From positions 124,001 to 188,000 of the forward strand of contig NZ_PZPL01000001.1 in assembly GCF_003044275.1 (NCBI RefSeq): DNA of 64,000 bases, read 5' to 3'. Position 1 is the stretch's first letter. Each line of letters begins with the position of its first letter. This DNA comes from Rathayibacter caricis DSM 15933. Lineage in GTDB: Bacteria > Actinomycetota > Actinomycetes > Actinomycetales > Microbacteriaceae. Positions 43,434 through 52,298 of this stretch are shown here, piece by piece. The position numbers were made by a program, and so were the translations under genes. The notes beneath the pieces are model-generated. The model was not told the DNA's origin and searched no databases. It worked only from the letters and a program-made list of their open reading frames with translations.

Positions 43434-44049
43434 GCTCCTCGCGCGCGAGCACCGCGCCCACGATCGCCAGCCACAGCAGGGCGATCCCGGTGGCGACGAA
43501 CTCCAGCGTACCGCCCAGGCGCATCCACACCCGGAGGAGCGAGAGGATCGCGCCCGCGCCGGCGACCACCGCGACCGCGATCCCGGCGATCAGCGAGAGG
43601 CGGGCGACCGCCGGCCGCTCCCGCGCCGTGGCGAGCTGCAGCATCGCGACGCACGCCGACGCGAAGCCGAGCACGGCGGCGCTCGTGTGGATCAGGTCCT
43701 GCCAGCTGAAGCTCGGCCCGACCGGCAGCGGGCAGCCGGCCGTGCAGGTCACTTGCGAGGCGAGGGCGAAGCACGCCGACGCCAGCAGGAGGGCCAGCGC
43801 GGGCGGGAGAGCCGGCAGCAGCCGCGTGCGCACCGCGCGGGCGCCGATCGCGACGGCGGTGCCTCCCGCGGCGACCAGGAGCAGAGCGGCCTGCACGACC
43901 CCGGCGGTCGGCATGTCGGGGGCGCCCATCTCGCTGACGTAGACCCAGCGGGTGAGGCTCAGGCGCGCGCCCAGCAGCAGCGCCAGGCCGGCCAGGACGA
44001 GCACGGAACCGGCGATCAGCAGGGGGCCCTCGACTCGTCCACGCTGCAT
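43249..44049 (-). CDS. DUF998-like membrane protein with an overlapping 3' end
   Basis: The 266-residue translation has an N-terminal helix and about five more membrane helices through residue 205 (GPLLIAGSVLVLAGLALLLG, SAAVLGFASACVAMLQLAT, ATGIALLWLAIVGAVLARE), with CTAGCPLPVGPSFSWQDLIH between them, as in DUF998. The last 60 residues are basic and Pro/Ala-rich and lie antisense to the hydrolase, so the true protein may end earlier in evolution or carry an acquired tail. Stop-codon loss is the simplest explanation. Confidence 0.65.
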   Translation of the reverse strand: MQRGRVEGPLLIAGSVLVLAGLALLLGARLSLTRWVYVSEMGAPDMPTAGVVQAALLLVAAGGTAVAIGARAVRTRLLPALPPALALLLASACFALASQVTCTAGCPLPVGPSFSWQDLIHTSAAVLGFASACVAMLQLATARERPAVARLSLIAGIAVAVVAGAGAILSLLRVWMRLGGTLEFVATGIALLWLAIVGAVLAREELSSARASRGRVPAAAPSAAAGRRPAAGPARAVPPEDLSPTAPRRRPGAPDRARRRSRASAR

Positions 44050-44263
44050 CCCCCCATGGTGCCAGACCGCGCCTCCGAGCCCGCCTCACCTCCCGTACGG
44101 GGGACCGAGAGCCAATCTTCTCGGGCGGGTGACACCGCCGTAACAGCCCGGACTCATTACCTCGATTGACTGAGCGCGGCGCTCGGAGACGGGGTCGGGG
44201 GACGCACGCCAGAGCGTCGCCCACCCCTGGAACCACCACCGGGGCCGGGACACAGGAAGGGCG
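44050..44263. other. Upstream region of the oxidoreductase gene
   Basis: No coding or RNA signature is recognised. TTGACT (44167-44172) could be a -35 for the plus strand gene, but a matching -10 is not clear. The mRNA leader would be about 90 nt long and could hold a structured region. Confidence 0.3.
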
Positions 44264-45295
44264 ATGATGCACAGCAGTGCGCTCGGACACGGCCTCACGA
44301 TCGGCGAGATCCCGGAGGAGGTGGTCCTGCCCGACACCATGACGGCGGCGGTCATCGACGCGCCGGGCGACGCCTCGGTGCTGCACCTCGCGACGGTGCC
44401 GACCCCCACGGCCATCAACGCCGAGTTCACGGTCAAGGTGATCGCGGCCGGAGTGAATCCCCTCGACGTGAAGACTCGCGCGGGCCGCGGAGTCGCGTCG
44501 CAGATCACCTCCTACCCCGCGGTCCTCGGCCACGACTTCTCCGGCGTCGTCGTCTCGAGCCCGTACCCGGCGCACCCGCTGCGCCCCGGTGACGAGGTCT
44601 ACGGCTTCGTGATGGTGCCCCGCTACTCGGGCTCCTACGCCCAGTACGTCAGCGTGCCCAGCGTCTCCGTCTCGCGGAAGCCCTCGACGCTGTCGCACGT
44701 CGAGGCGGCCGGCGTCCCGCTCGCCGCGCTCACCGCGTGGGGCATGGTCGTCGAGCTCGCCAAGGCGCACGAGGGCCAGCGGATCCTCATCCACGCCGGA
44801 TCGGGCGGAGTGGGCCACTTCGCGGTGCAGTTCGCCGCCTACTTCGGCGCCTCCGTCATCGCGACCGGATCCACGCGCAACCTGCAGTGGCTTCGCGAGC
44901 TCGGCGCCTCCCAGGTCGTCGACCACACCGCCGAGCGCTTCGACGAGGTGCTCGCCGACGTCGACGTCGTGATCGACCTCGTCGGCAACGTGCACGACGA
45001 CACCGGCTCCCGGTCGCTGAGCGTGCTGCGGCCCGGCGGACTGATCGTGAACGCGCCGACCGGCAGCTGGCCCGGGTTCTTCGAGGAGGCGGCCGCCGCG
45101 GGCGTGCGCGCCTCGACGTTCAAGGTCGCGCCCGACGGAGCGACGCTGGCCGTCGTCTCACGCCTGCTCGAGTCGGGCGACGTGCGCGTCTTCATCGACG
45201 GCGTCTTCCCGCTCGAGAAGGCGTCGGAGGCCCACGAGCAGCTCGAGACCGGCCACACGCGCGGCAAGATCGTCCTCACCGTCTGCGAGGGCTGA
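44264..45295 (+). CDS. NADP-dependent quinone oxidoreductase-like zinc-free MDR enzyme
   Basis: The 343-residue protein is an MDR dehydrogenase: TAAVIDAPGDASVLHLATVP, AAGVNPLDVKTRAGRG, VLGHDFSGVV, HAGSGGVGHFAVQFAAYFGASVIATGS (NADP Rossmann loop) and FPLEKASEAHEQLETGHTRGKIVL (classic C-terminal quinone oxidoreductase ending). It lacks the structural-zinc cysteine lobe. The start has AGGAAGG with two ATGs in tandem (44264 or 44267). The substrate is a quinone or enone (family role). Confidence 0.92.
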   Translation: MMHSSALGHGLTIGEIPEEVVLPDTMTAAVIDAPGDASVLHLATVPTPTAINAEFTVKVIAAGVNPLDVKTRAGRGVASQITSYPAVLGHDFSGVVVSSPYPAHPLRPGDEVYGFVMVPRYSGSYAQYVSVPSVSVSRKPSTLSHVEAAGVPLAALTAWGMVVELAKAHEGQRILIHAGSGGVGHFAVQFAAYFGASVIATGSTRNLQWLRELGASQVVDHTAERFDEVLADVDVVIDLVGNVHDDTGSRSLSVLRPGGLIVNAPTGSWPGFFEEAAAAGVRASTFKVAPDGATLAVVSRLLESGDVRVFIDGVFPLEKASEAHEQLETGHTRGKIVLTVCEG

Positions 45296-45318
45296 CCCTC
45301 CCGGATCCTCCGCGAGCA

Positions 45319-45882
45319 TCAGGGCAGCGGGCGCTCCAGCACGAAGTCGTCCTCATATCGGTCGCCGACGAGGAAGCGCTTCTCCCCCACCACCGCGAAG
45401 CCGTGCCGCGCGTAGAACCGCTGCGCGCGCTCGTTGAGCCGGTTCACTCCGAGCCACACCCCGGCGGCCCCGCTCCCCCGGGCGTCCTCGAGCGACTCCT
45501 CCATCAGCGCGGAGGCGACTCCGCTCCCGTGGCTGCCGGGCAGGACGTAGCACTTGCTCAGCTCGACGGTCGGTCGCAGGCGCACCGCGGCGGCCGCATC
45601 AGCGTCGCCCGGTTCGCCCCGCACGAGCATCGTGTAGCCGATCGCAGCCCCGGAGTCGTCCTCGGCGACGAACAGCGACCGGTCGGGATCCGCGAGGTAG
45701 CCCGCGAAGCGCTCCTCCGACAGCACCGTGCGAATGAACGCGGCCTTCGCCTCCTCGCTCGTGTGCGGCGGGCAGGCGAGCGGGAACGTCATCGCGGCCA
45801 CCCGGGCGAGCTCGCGGGCATCGGACGCGACCGCCCGACGGATCACGGCACCGTCCGTCAGGCCCCTCGAGTGCGGGCCCAC
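45319..45882 (-). CDS. GNAT-family N-acetyltransferase
   Basis: The 187-residue protein has 'RRAVASDARELARVAAMTFPLACPPH', 'LSKCYVLPGSHGSGVASALMEESL' (acetyl-CoA loop) and 'RLNERAQRFYARHGFAVVGEKRFLVGD'. Its resemblance is to ribosomal or small-molecule acetyltransferases. It lies directly beside the small membrane gene with no gap (45882/45883). Confidence 0.9.
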   Translation of the reverse strand: MGPHSRGLTDGAVIRRAVASDARELARVAAMTFPLACPPHTSEEAKAAFIRTVLSEERFAGYLADPDRSLFVAEDDSGAAIGYTMLVRGEPGDADAAAAVRLRPTVELSKCYVLPGSHGSGVASALMEESLEDARGSGAAGVWLGVNRLNERAQRFYARHGFAVVGEKRFLVGDRYEDDFVLERPLP

Positions 45883-46131
45883 TCAGCCCCCGAAGATCTG
45901 CTTGCCGAAGACGATCACGACGATGCCGGCCGCGACCGCCACGGCGGCGAGGCCGAAGCACAGCACCGCGACGGCCCGCCCCCGAGCGGGCCGCCCCTCG
46001 ACGGAACCGTCGGCGACGGCCGACGCGCGCACCCCCAGGGCGAACAGGGCGGGCAGCCCGGCGCCGAACAGCAGCCCGACGACGAGGACCTGCAGGACGG
46101 ATCCGCCGATGGCGGCGAGGTCGATGCTCAT
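45883..46131 (-). CDS. Small membrane protein coupled to the Pit transporter
   Basis: The 82-residue protein has two membrane helices (about 11-31 and 56-76). Its ATG overlaps the pit stop codon (ATGA), so it is translated with it. Such short proteins after pit are common in actinobacteria, but I know no function. It is plausible as an accessory subunit (inference). Confidence 0.8.
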   Translation of the reverse strand: MSIDLAAIGGSVLQVLVVGLLFGAGLPALFALGVRASAVADGSVEGRPARGRAVAVLCFGLAAVAVAAGIVVIVFGKQIFGG

Positions 46132-47312
46132 CGCGAGCCCTCCACGGTGACGGGGCGGACGGGTTCGGGAACCGGCACGGCGGCCTCCCAGTCCTCGGTG
46201 ACGTTGTCCGCGGTGATCGGAGAGCGGCGCGAGTGCAGCCACATCGCGGTCGCGGCGGCGACGAGAAGCACGAAGACGACCAGCACGCCGCCGAGTCCGC
46301 CCACCGTGTTCGCGAGCAGCCAGCAGAGCGCCCCCACGACGGCGGCGGCCGGGAGCGTGATGAACCAGGCGAGGACCATCCGGCCCGCCACCCGCCAGCG
46401 GACCGAGCCGCCGGGGAGCCCGAGGCCCGACCCCAGGATCGAGCCGGTCGCGACGTGCGTGGTCGACAGCGGCAGGCCGAGGTGGCTCGACGTCAGGATG
46501 ATGGCGGCCGAGGAGGTGTCGGCCGCGAGTCCCTGCGGAGCCGTGATGTCGACGAGACCCTTGCCGAGCGTCCGGATGATGCGCCAGCCGCCGAGGTAGG
46601 TGCCGAGCGCGATCGCGACGGCGCACGACGCCTTGACCCAGAACGGCACGTCGCTCTCGGGAGTCGCCGCTCCGTAGGCGATGAGGGCGAGGAAGATGAC
46701 GCCCATCGTCTTCTGCGCGTCGTTGGTGCCGTGCGCCAGTGAGATGAGCGAGGCGGAGCCGATCTGGCCGTAGCGGAACCGGCGCTCGGACGACTCGCGC
46801 GGCAGTGAGCGGGTGATCCGGGTGATGAGGCGCGTCCCCGTCGCCGCGACCAGCGAGGCGATCACCGGAGCGAGGAGCGCCGGTACGACGACCTTCGCCA
46901 GCACTCCGTCCCACTTCACGCCGTTCAGCCCAGCGACGAGACCCCAGACGAGCGCGGCGCCGATGAGGCCCCCGAAGAGAGCGTGCGAGGAGCTGGAGGG
47001 CAGGCCGAACAGCCACGTCGCGAGGTTCCAGATGATGCCGCCCACGAGTCCCGCGAAGACGATGAGCATCAGCTGCTCGCCCTGGGCGGCGCTGAGATCG
47101 ACCACGTCGCCGCCGACGGTCTTCGCGACCTCGATCGAGAGGAACGCGCCCCCCAGGTTGAGGACCGCCGAGAGGGCGACCGCGCGCTTGGGCTTCAGTG
47201 CCCCCGTCGCGATCGACGACGCCATCGCGTTGCCGGTGTCGTGGAACCCGTTCGTGAAGTCGAAGGCGAGTGCGGTGGTGATCACCAGGATCAGGACGAG
47301 CAGTTCGGGCAC
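46128..47312 (-). CDS. pit: Inorganic phosphate transporter, Pit family
   Basis: The 394-residue protein has the Pit repeats: ALAFDFTNGFHDTGNAMASSI at the N-terminus and QIGSASLISLAHGTNDAQKTMGVIFLAL in the middle (both GxxDxxN/GxxND-like signatures), with about ten membrane helices. It imports phosphate with H+ (family role). The GTG at 47312 gives the canonical short N-terminus PELLVLILVITT; a TTG at 47348 would add 12 residues. It is followed by the coupled small membrane gene. Confidence 0.93.
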   Translation of the reverse strand: MPELLVLILVITTALAFDFTNGFHDTGNAMASSIATGALKPKRAVALSAVLNLGGAFLSIEVAKTVGGDVVDLSAAQGEQLMLIVFAGLVGGIIWNLATWLFGLPSSSSHALFGGLIGAALVWGLVAGLNGVKWDGVLAKVVVPALLAPVIASLVAATGTRLITRITRSLPRESSERRFRYGQIGSASLISLAHGTNDAQKTMGVIFLALIAYGAATPESDVPFWVKASCAVAIALGTYLGGWRIIRTLGKGLVDITAPQGLAADTSSAAIILTSSHLGLPLSTTHVATGSILGSGLGLPGGSVRWRVAGRMVLAWFITLPAAAVVGALCWLLANTVGGLGGVLVVFVLLVAAATAMWLHSRRSPITADNVTEDWEAAVPVPEPVRPVTVEGSR

Positions 47313-47422
47313 GACGAACAGTGTGCGTCGCGCCCCGCGGCACGCCAAACGTCCGGGAGCCGCCGCGCCGTTCGTTCACCCGACGTTCACCTTCACGCGG
47401 TTGTCCCGGACATCGAGAACGA

Positions 47423-47454
47423 AGGAGGGGGCCCGCCGAAGCGGACCCCCTCCT
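47423..47454 (-). terminator. Terminator of rplK-rplA
   Basis: A 14-bp stem (AGGAGGGGGCCCGC with GCGGACCCCCTCCT, one mismatch) and loop CGAA lie 29 nt past the rplA stop. Confidence 0.7.
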
Positions 47455-47482
47455 GTCGGTGCTGCAGTGCAGCGACTCCGAC

Positions 47483-48175
47483 TTACGCGAGGACGTTGAC
47501 GTCCAGCGGGATGCCGGGGCCGAAGGTCGTCGAGACGGCGGCCTTCTGGATGTAGCGGCCCTTCGAGGAGGAGGGCTTGAGGCGGTTGATCTCGTCGAGA
47601 GCCGTCTTGAAGTTCTCCTGGAGCTGCTCCTCGGTGAACGCGGCCTTGCCGACGACGAGGTGCACGTTGGCGTGCTTGTCGACGCGGAACTCGATCTTTC
47701 CGCCCTTGATCTCGTTCACGGCCTTGGCCACGTCCGGGGTCACGGTGCCGGTCTTCGGGTTGGGCATGAGGCCGCGGGGGCCGAGCACCTTTCCGAGACG
47801 TCCGACCTGGCCCATGAGCTCCGGCGTCGAGACGGCGGAGTCGAACGCGACGTAACCGCCGGCGACCTTCTCGATGAGCTCGGCGCCGCCGACCTCGTCG
47901 GCGCCCGCGGCGATCGCAGCCTCAGCGGCCGGACCCGTCGCGAACACGATGACGCGGGCGGTCTTGCCCGTGCCGTGCGGCAGGATGACCGTGCCGCGGA
48001 CCATCTGGTCGGCCTTGCGCGGGTCGACGCCCAGCTTCAGCGCGACCTCGACGGTGCTGTTGAACTTCGCGGAGCCGGTCTCGCGAGCGAGCGCGACGGC
48101 CTCCTCGGCGGTGTAGTACTTGCCCTCTTCGAGCTTGGCCGCGGCGGCCCGGTAGGCCTTCGACTTCTGTGCCAT
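47483..48175 (-). CDS. rplA: 50S ribosomal protein L1
   Basis: The 230-residue protein has the L1 body: '[33 protein letters not shown]', '[20 protein letters not shown]' and '[18 protein letters not shown]', of normal length. It binds 23S rRNA at the L1 stalk and is usually an autogenous repressor of its own mRNA. It follows rplK by 82 nt. Confidence 0.98.
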   Translation of the reverse strand: MAQKSKAYRAAAAKLEEGKYYTAEEAVALARETGSAKFNSTVEVALKLGVDPRKADQMVRGTVILPHGTGKTARVIVFATGPAAEAAIAAGADEVGGAELIEKVAGGYVAFDSAVSTPELMGQVGRLGKVLGPRGLMPNPKTGTVTPDVAKAVNEIKGGKIEFRVDKHANVHLVVGKAAFTEEQLQENFKTALDEINRLKPSSSKGRYIQKAAVSTTFGPGIPLDVNVLA

Positions 48176-48257
48176 GTTGTTTCTCCTTGAAACGAGAATG
48201 TGGTTCTAGAGCCTGGCGGGCTCTCCCACGGATGTTGAGTTCTGGAAGGGCGGAGGA

Positions 48258-48689
48258 CTAGCCCTCTACCGTGATGCCCATCGAGCGAGCAGTACCGGCG
48301 ATGATCTTCGCGGCGGCGTCGATGTCGTTGGCGTTCAGGTCGACCTGCTTCGCCTCGGCGATCTCGCGGACCTGCGCCTGGGTGAGCTTCGCGACCTTCA
48401 CGGTGTGCGGGGTCGAGGAGCCCTTGGCGACGCCGGCGGCCTTCTTGATGAGCTCCGCGGCGGGCGGGGTCTTCAGGATGAAGGTGAACGAGCGGTCCTC
48501 GTAGACGGTGATCTCGACGGGGATGACGTTGCCGCGCTGCGACTCGGTCTGCGCGTTGTACGCCTTGCAGAACTCCATGATGTTGACGCCGTGCTGACCG
48601 AGCGCCGGACCGATCGGGGGCGCGGGGTTCGCCGCGCCGGCCTTGATCTGGAGCTTGATCAGGCCGGTGACCTTCTTCTTGGGGGCCAT
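48258..48689 (-). CDS. rplK: 50S ribosomal protein L11
   Basis: The 143-residue protein has [34 protein letters not shown] (N-terminal L7/L12-contact region) and '[34 protein letters not shown]' (rRNA-binding C-domain), quoted in parts. It is of normal length. It forms the factor-binding site with the L7/L12 stalk and is the target of thiostrepton. Confidence 0.98.
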
Positions 48690-48824
48690 TCTGATTCCTT
48701 TTCTCAGGGTTCGAGTGGTCGGGGGTTCCCGGCCGCTCTCCCGCGCACCCGACGGAGTCGGATCGCGGTGGAGGAGGGTCGGCCGGCGCGCACGCGAACG
48801 GGCGCCGACACGAAAACCCGTACG

Positions 48825-48853
48825 AGCTTACACGGCTCCCGCCACTCCCGACA
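48825..48853 (-). promoter_or_regulatory. Promoter candidate of rplK-rplA
   Basis: On the minus strand TGTCGG (48848-48853) and TAAGCT (48825-48830) are 17 bp apart. The -35 is a weak match. Confidence 0.4.
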
Positions 48854-48888
48854 GGGCGGATCCACGGGCCCCGCATCTTCTGCAGGCA

Positions 48889-48934
48889 TGCGCACCATCT
48901 GCAGGCATCCGCACCGTCTGCAGGGGAATCGCGC
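48889..48934. repeat. 19-bp tandem repeats carrying CTGCAG
   Basis: Two 19-bp units, TCTGCAGGCATGCGCACCA and TCTGCAGGCATCCGCACCG, stand directly after each other and a third partial unit follows (TCTGCAGGGGAATC). Another CTGCAGAT is at 48980. They lie upstream of the rplK promoter. They could be a protein-binding array or a decayed repeat. Confidence 0.55.
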
Positions 48935-49031
48935 CCGCCCGCGCCTGCGAGGCGGAGGAAAGCGCTTCTTCGCCGGGATCCCCTGCAGATCGCACCGGCA
49001 CCCGCGCCGAGGAGCACCCCCGGAACGGCGA

Positions 49032-49061
49032 ACGCCCCCTCCGCGGCAGCGGAGAGGGCGT
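49032..49061 (-). terminator. Terminator after nusG
   Basis: A 13-bp stem with one mismatch (ACGCCCCCTCCGC / GCGGAGAGGGCGT) and loop GGCA lies 27 nt past the nusG stop, in the minus direction. Confidence 0.65.
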
Positions 49062-49087
49062 CGTCGCGACGTCGGGACGTCGGGACG

Positions 49088-50065
49088 TCAGAGCTTGGTG
49101 ACCTGGTCGAACGACAGCTCGACGGGGGTCTCGCGCTCGAACAGCGACACGAGCACCGTGAGCTTGCCGCTCTCGGGCTTGATCTCGCTGATGGAGCCGG
49201 GGAGCCCGGCGAACGAGCCCTCCTTAATGGTGATGGTCTCGCCGATCTCGAAGTCGACTTCGGCGGGCAGCACGCGCTGGGCCTGCTTCTGGCCCTTCGC
49301 GCCGGGCGCCTTCGAGGGGGCGACGTCCTTGATCTCGACGAGGCTCTTCAGCATCGTGAAGGCCTCCTCGAAGCGCAGCGGAGTCGGGTTGTGGGCGTTG
49401 CCCACGAAGCCGGTGACGCCCGGGGTGTGGCGGACGACCGACCACGAGTCCTCGTTCAGGTCCATGCGCACCAGCACGTAGCCGGGGATTCGCACGCGCG
49501 TGACCATCTTGCGCTGGCCGTTCTTGATCTCGACGACGTCCTCCATCGGGACCTGGACCTCGAAGATGTAGTCCTCGGCCTCGAGCGAGACCTTGCGGTT
49601 CTCGATGTTCGACTTCACGCGCTTCTCGAAGCCGGCGTAGGAGTGGATGACGTACCACTTGCCGGGCTTGCCGCGGAGCTCGGTGCGGAACGCCTCGTAG
49701 GGGTCGATGTCGGCGAGGTCCTCGCCGGCGGCCTCCGCGTCCTCGGCGGCGACCTCGGCCTCGTCCTCGACGGCCTCGAGGGCCGCTTCGGCCTCCTCGA
49801 CGGTGTCGATGTGCGCGGCCTCGTCGACGGCGCGGTCGGCATCGGGGTCGTCGACCGACCCGATGGCGTCGAGCGCGGCCTCGAGGTCGGACGCGAGGTC
49901 CTCCTCGGACTCGTTCTCGTCGATGACGCTCAGGGCGCCCTCCTCGGCGGGCTCGACGGAGTCCTCCGCCTGCGTGAGGGTGCCGCCCTCCTGCGTCTCC
50001 TCGACCTCCGACGACTGCTCGGCAGCCGTCGACCAGTCGACGTCGTCGCGGTTTCTGTCAGACAC
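49088..50065 (-). CDS. nusG: Transcription termination/antitermination factor NusG
   Basis: The 325-residue protein has the long acidic N-terminal extension (about 1-130, rich in Glu/Asp) usual in actinobacteria, then an NGN domain (GKWYVIHSYAGFEKRVKSNIENR; FVGNAHNPTPLRFEEAFTM) and a KOW domain (IKEGSFAGLPGSISEIKPESGKLTVLVS...) ending in LSFDQVTKL. It binds RNA polymerase, Rho and S10. It lies downstream of secE in the usual order, 97 bp apart. Confidence 0.98.
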   Translation of the reverse strand: MSDRNRDDVDWSTAAEQSSEVEETQEGGTLTQAEDSVEPAEEGALSVIDENESEEDLASDLEAALDAIGSVDDPDADRAVDEAAHIDTVEEAEAALEAVEDEAEVAAEDAEAAGEDLADIDPYEAFRTELRGKPGKWYVIHSYAGFEKRVKSNIENRKVSLEAEDYIFEVQVPMEDVVEIKNGQRKMVTRVRIPGYVLVRMDLNEDSWSVVRHTPGVTGFVGNAHNPTPLRFEEAFTMLKSLVEIKDVAPSKAPGAKGQKQAQRVLPAEVDFEIGETITIKEGSFAGLPGSISEIKPESGKLTVLVSLFERETPVELSFDQVTKL

Positions 50066-50162
50066 TCGTCACAACTCTCTCTCGATCGATGCGGTCGGCG
50101 CCCCGAGGGCGCGTCCCGCTGTGGCCGGCGTCCTCCGCTGAGCGGATCGGGACGCCGCCGGG

Positions 50163-50438
50163 TCAGGCGCCCGGTGTGCCGAAGACGTACGTGACGGCCA
50201 GCGCGAACACCCAGTCGAGGAACGACACCAGCGCCATCATGATGACGACGAAGATCAGGACCACCACGACGTAGTTGCCGAGTTCTTTCCTGGTCGGCGT
50301 CACGACCTTCTTCAGCTCGGCGATGACCTGCCGGATGAAGAGGGCGATCCGCGCGAACGGATTGCGCCGCGCCGCACGCTGCTGATTCGCGATCGCGACG
50401 ACGTCCTCGCTCGGCTCGTCGACTGCTTTCCCGGCCAC
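50163..50438 (-). CDS. secE: Preprotein translocase subunit SecE
   Basis: The 91-residue protein has the single SecE membrane helix in 'YVVVVLIFVVIMMALVSFLDWVF' preceded by the amphipathic region 'RIALFIRQVIAELKKVVTPTRKELGN' (family signature). It binds SecY in the membrane. A GTG at 50438 has AAGG 9 nt upstream; GTG 50444 is the alternative. It sits between tRNA-Trp and nusG as in most actinobacteria. Confidence 0.95.
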   Translation of the reverse strand: MAGKAVDEPSEDVVAIANQQRAARRNPFARIALFIRQVIAELKKVVTPTRKELGNYVVVVLIFVVIMMALVSFLDWVFALAVTYVFGTPGA

Positions 50439-50550
50439 CTGCACGCACCTTTCCCGCACCGGAACCTCCGGTGTGGCCGGCCGCCCATCGGGCGACCCTG
50501 GACCGATGTCCGCTGCATCGCGGGGACCGCGTGCGACGGGCATCGATGTG

Positions 50551-50623
50551 CAGGGCGGACAGGGCTCGAACCTGCAACCTGCGGTTTTGGAGACCGCTGC
50601 TCTACCAATTGAGCCACCGCCCT
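50551..50623 (-). tRNA. tRNA-Trp (CCA)
   Basis: The minus strand reads an acceptor stem AGGGCGG/CCGCCCT, D-arm GGCTCAATTGGTAGAGC, anticodon stem GCGGT/ACCGC with loop CTCCAAA giving anticodon CCA, and TpsiC arm GCAGGTTCGAGCCCTGT. Discriminator G is at 50551. CCA is not encoded. Confidence 0.97.
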
Positions 50624-50798
50624 ATGGATGCCGTTGCGGGCATCCGAGGAGGAACCGAACCCTCCAACACCCGTCGCAGCCCTGTCGGGCGCGGTGAAGA
50701 GTGGCAGAGTTCGACTACCTCGGAAGAGTGTACGTGGACCCGCCAGGAGTGTCCAGCCGGGCCCCGGCGCACGGATGCGGCCTCGCGCGCGCAGAGGA

Positions 50799-50804
50799 TA
50801 CGCT
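50799..50804 (+). promoter_or_regulatory. -10 box of a leaderless transcript (aminotransferase gene)
   Basis: TACGCT is followed by 7 nt and the GTG at 50812, with no ribosome site. This spacing puts the transcription start at the GTG. Confidence 0.65.
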
Positions 50805-50811
50805 GGCGCTC

Positions 50812-52038
50812 GTGTCTGCTCCCACGCGCGTCTCCGCCCGAATCTCCGCCATCGCCGAGTCCGCGACCCTCAAGGTCGACGCGAAGGCCAAGGCCCTCCA
50901 GGCGCAGGGCCGGCCCGTCATCTCGTACGCGGCGGGAGAGCCGGACTTCCTCACTCCCGAGCACATCGTCGAGGCCGCGTCGGCCGCCGTGCTCGACCCG
51001 AAGAACTACCGCTACACCCCGGCGGCGGGCCTGCCGGATCTCCGCGCCGCGATCGCCGAGAAGACGGCGCGCGACTCCGGATGGGCCGTCGAGGCGTCGC
51101 AGGTCGTCGTGACCAACGGCGGCAAGCAGGCCGTCTACCAGGCGTTCCAGACCCTCCTCGACGACGGCGACGAGGTCCTCGTGCCGACCCCCTACTGGAC
51201 CACCTACCCCGAGGCGATCAAGCTCGCCGGCGGCGTGCAGGTCGACGTCTTCGCCGGAGCCGACCAGGGCTACCTCGTCACGGTCGAGCAGCTCGAGGAG
51301 GCGCGCACCGAGCGCACCAAGGTCCTCCTGTTCGTCTCGCCGTCGAACCCCACCGGAGCGGTCTACTCGGCCGAGCAGACCCGCGCCATCGGCGAGTGGG
51401 CGCAGGAGCACGGCCTCTGGGTCATCGCGGACGAGATCTACCAGAACCTCGTCTACGCCGTCGACGGCCAGGACGACGCCGGTCCCCTCGAGCGGGCGAC
51501 CTCCATCGTCGAGGCCGTTCCGGAGCTGCGCGACCGCACGATCCTCGTCAACGGAGTCGCGAAGACCTACGCGATGACCGGTTGGCGCGTGGGATGGATG
51601 GTCGGCCCCGCCGACGCGATCTCGGGCGCCTCGAACCTGCAGTCGCACCTCTCGAGCAACGTCTCCAACGTCTCGCAGCGCGCCGCCATCGCGGCCCTGA
51701 CGGGCCCGCAGGAGCCGGCCGAGGAGATGCGTCTCGCCTTCGACCGCCGCCGCCGCACCATCGTCGCCGAGCTGAACGCGATCGACGGCGTCGACTGCCC
51801 CACCCCGGGCGGCGCGTTCTACGTCTACCCCGACGTCCGGGGCCTGCTGAACCGCGAGTGGGACGGCGTCACGCCGACCACCTCCCTCGAGCTGGCCGAC
51901 CTGATCCTCGAGAAGGCCGAGGTCGCCACCGTCCCCGGAGAGGCGTTCGGCCCGAGCGGATACCTGCGCCTCTCCTACGCGCTCGGCGACGACGCACTGC
52001 TCGAGGGCGTGCGGCGGTTGCAGAAGCTGTTCTCGTAA
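50812..52038 (+). CDS. aspC: Pyridoxal-phosphate aminotransferase, aspartate aminotransferase type (class I)
   Basis: The 408-residue enzyme has [39 protein letters not shown], the PLP region [35 protein letters not shown] (in parts), [23 protein letters not shown], the Lys Schiff-base stretch [20 protein letters not shown] (Lys about 240) and a C-terminal Arg in YLRLSYA. It is the bacterial class-I gamma/beta type used for aspartate formation. The leaderless GTG is preferred over an earlier in-frame start that adds no conserved sequence. Confidence 0.93.
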   Translation: MSAPTRVSARISAIAESATLKVDAKAKALQAQGRPVISYAAGEPDFLTPEHIVEAASAAVLDPKNYRYTPAAGLPDLRAAIAEKTARDSGWAVEASQVVVTNGGKQAVYQAFQTLLDDGDEVLVPTPYWTTYPEAIKLAGGVQVDVFAGADQGYLVTVEQLEEARTERTKVLLFVSPSNPTGAVYSAEQTRAIGEWAQEHGLWVIADEIYQNLVYAVDGQDDAGPLERATSIVEAVPELRDRTILVNGVAKTYAMTGWRVGWMVGPADAISGASNLQSHLSSNVSNVSQRAAIAALTGPQEPAEEMRLAFDRRRRTIVAELNAIDGVDCPTPGGAFYVYPDVRGLLNREWDGVTPTTSLELADLILEKAEVATVPGEAFGPSGYLRLSYALGDDALLEGVRRLQKLFS

Positions 52039-52149
52039 GCCTCTCTCCTCCTCCGTCGTCGATCGGCCGCGGTCGGCTCGCGAGGTGGTTGCGATCCGCA
52101 GAGCGTCCAGCGTCCGCCTACGGCGATCCGCTCGCACGCGGATCACCGG

Positions 52150-52177
52150 TCCGGCTCGGCCGTGCCGGCGAGCCGGA
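52150..52177 (+). terminator. Hairpin after the aminotransferase gene
   Basis: A 9-bp perfect stem (TCCGGCTCG / CGAGCCGGA) with a 10-nt loop lies in the 260-bp gap before the ABC pair. There is no T-run, so termination is a guess. Confidence 0.4.
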
Positions 52178-52298
52178 GGCCGCTCCTTCCGGTTTCGGGG
52201 CGCGTCGGCTCTGGGGGACGAGGGGGGAAATCGCAAGAGGGGGTGGCGAAAAGGGTGCAGAGCTGTCAATGGGGGCCGGGACAGGGCACGCTGGTGCG

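Larger units (their letters stand above)
48690..49087. other. rplK leader and promoter region with short tandem repeats
   Basis: The 398-bp gap between nusG and rplK holds the nusG terminator, a minus-strand promoter candidate, and 19-bp repeats with CTGCAG at 48889-48934. The long 5' leader of rplK (about 130 nt from the -10 at 48825) has room for an L1-type control hairpin, which I cannot confirm by eye. Confidence 0.6.

Noticed and set aside
44050..44263. Riboswitch in the oxidoreductase leader
   Set aside because: I could not recognise any known riboswitch core; the region is GC-rich and a covariance search would be needed.
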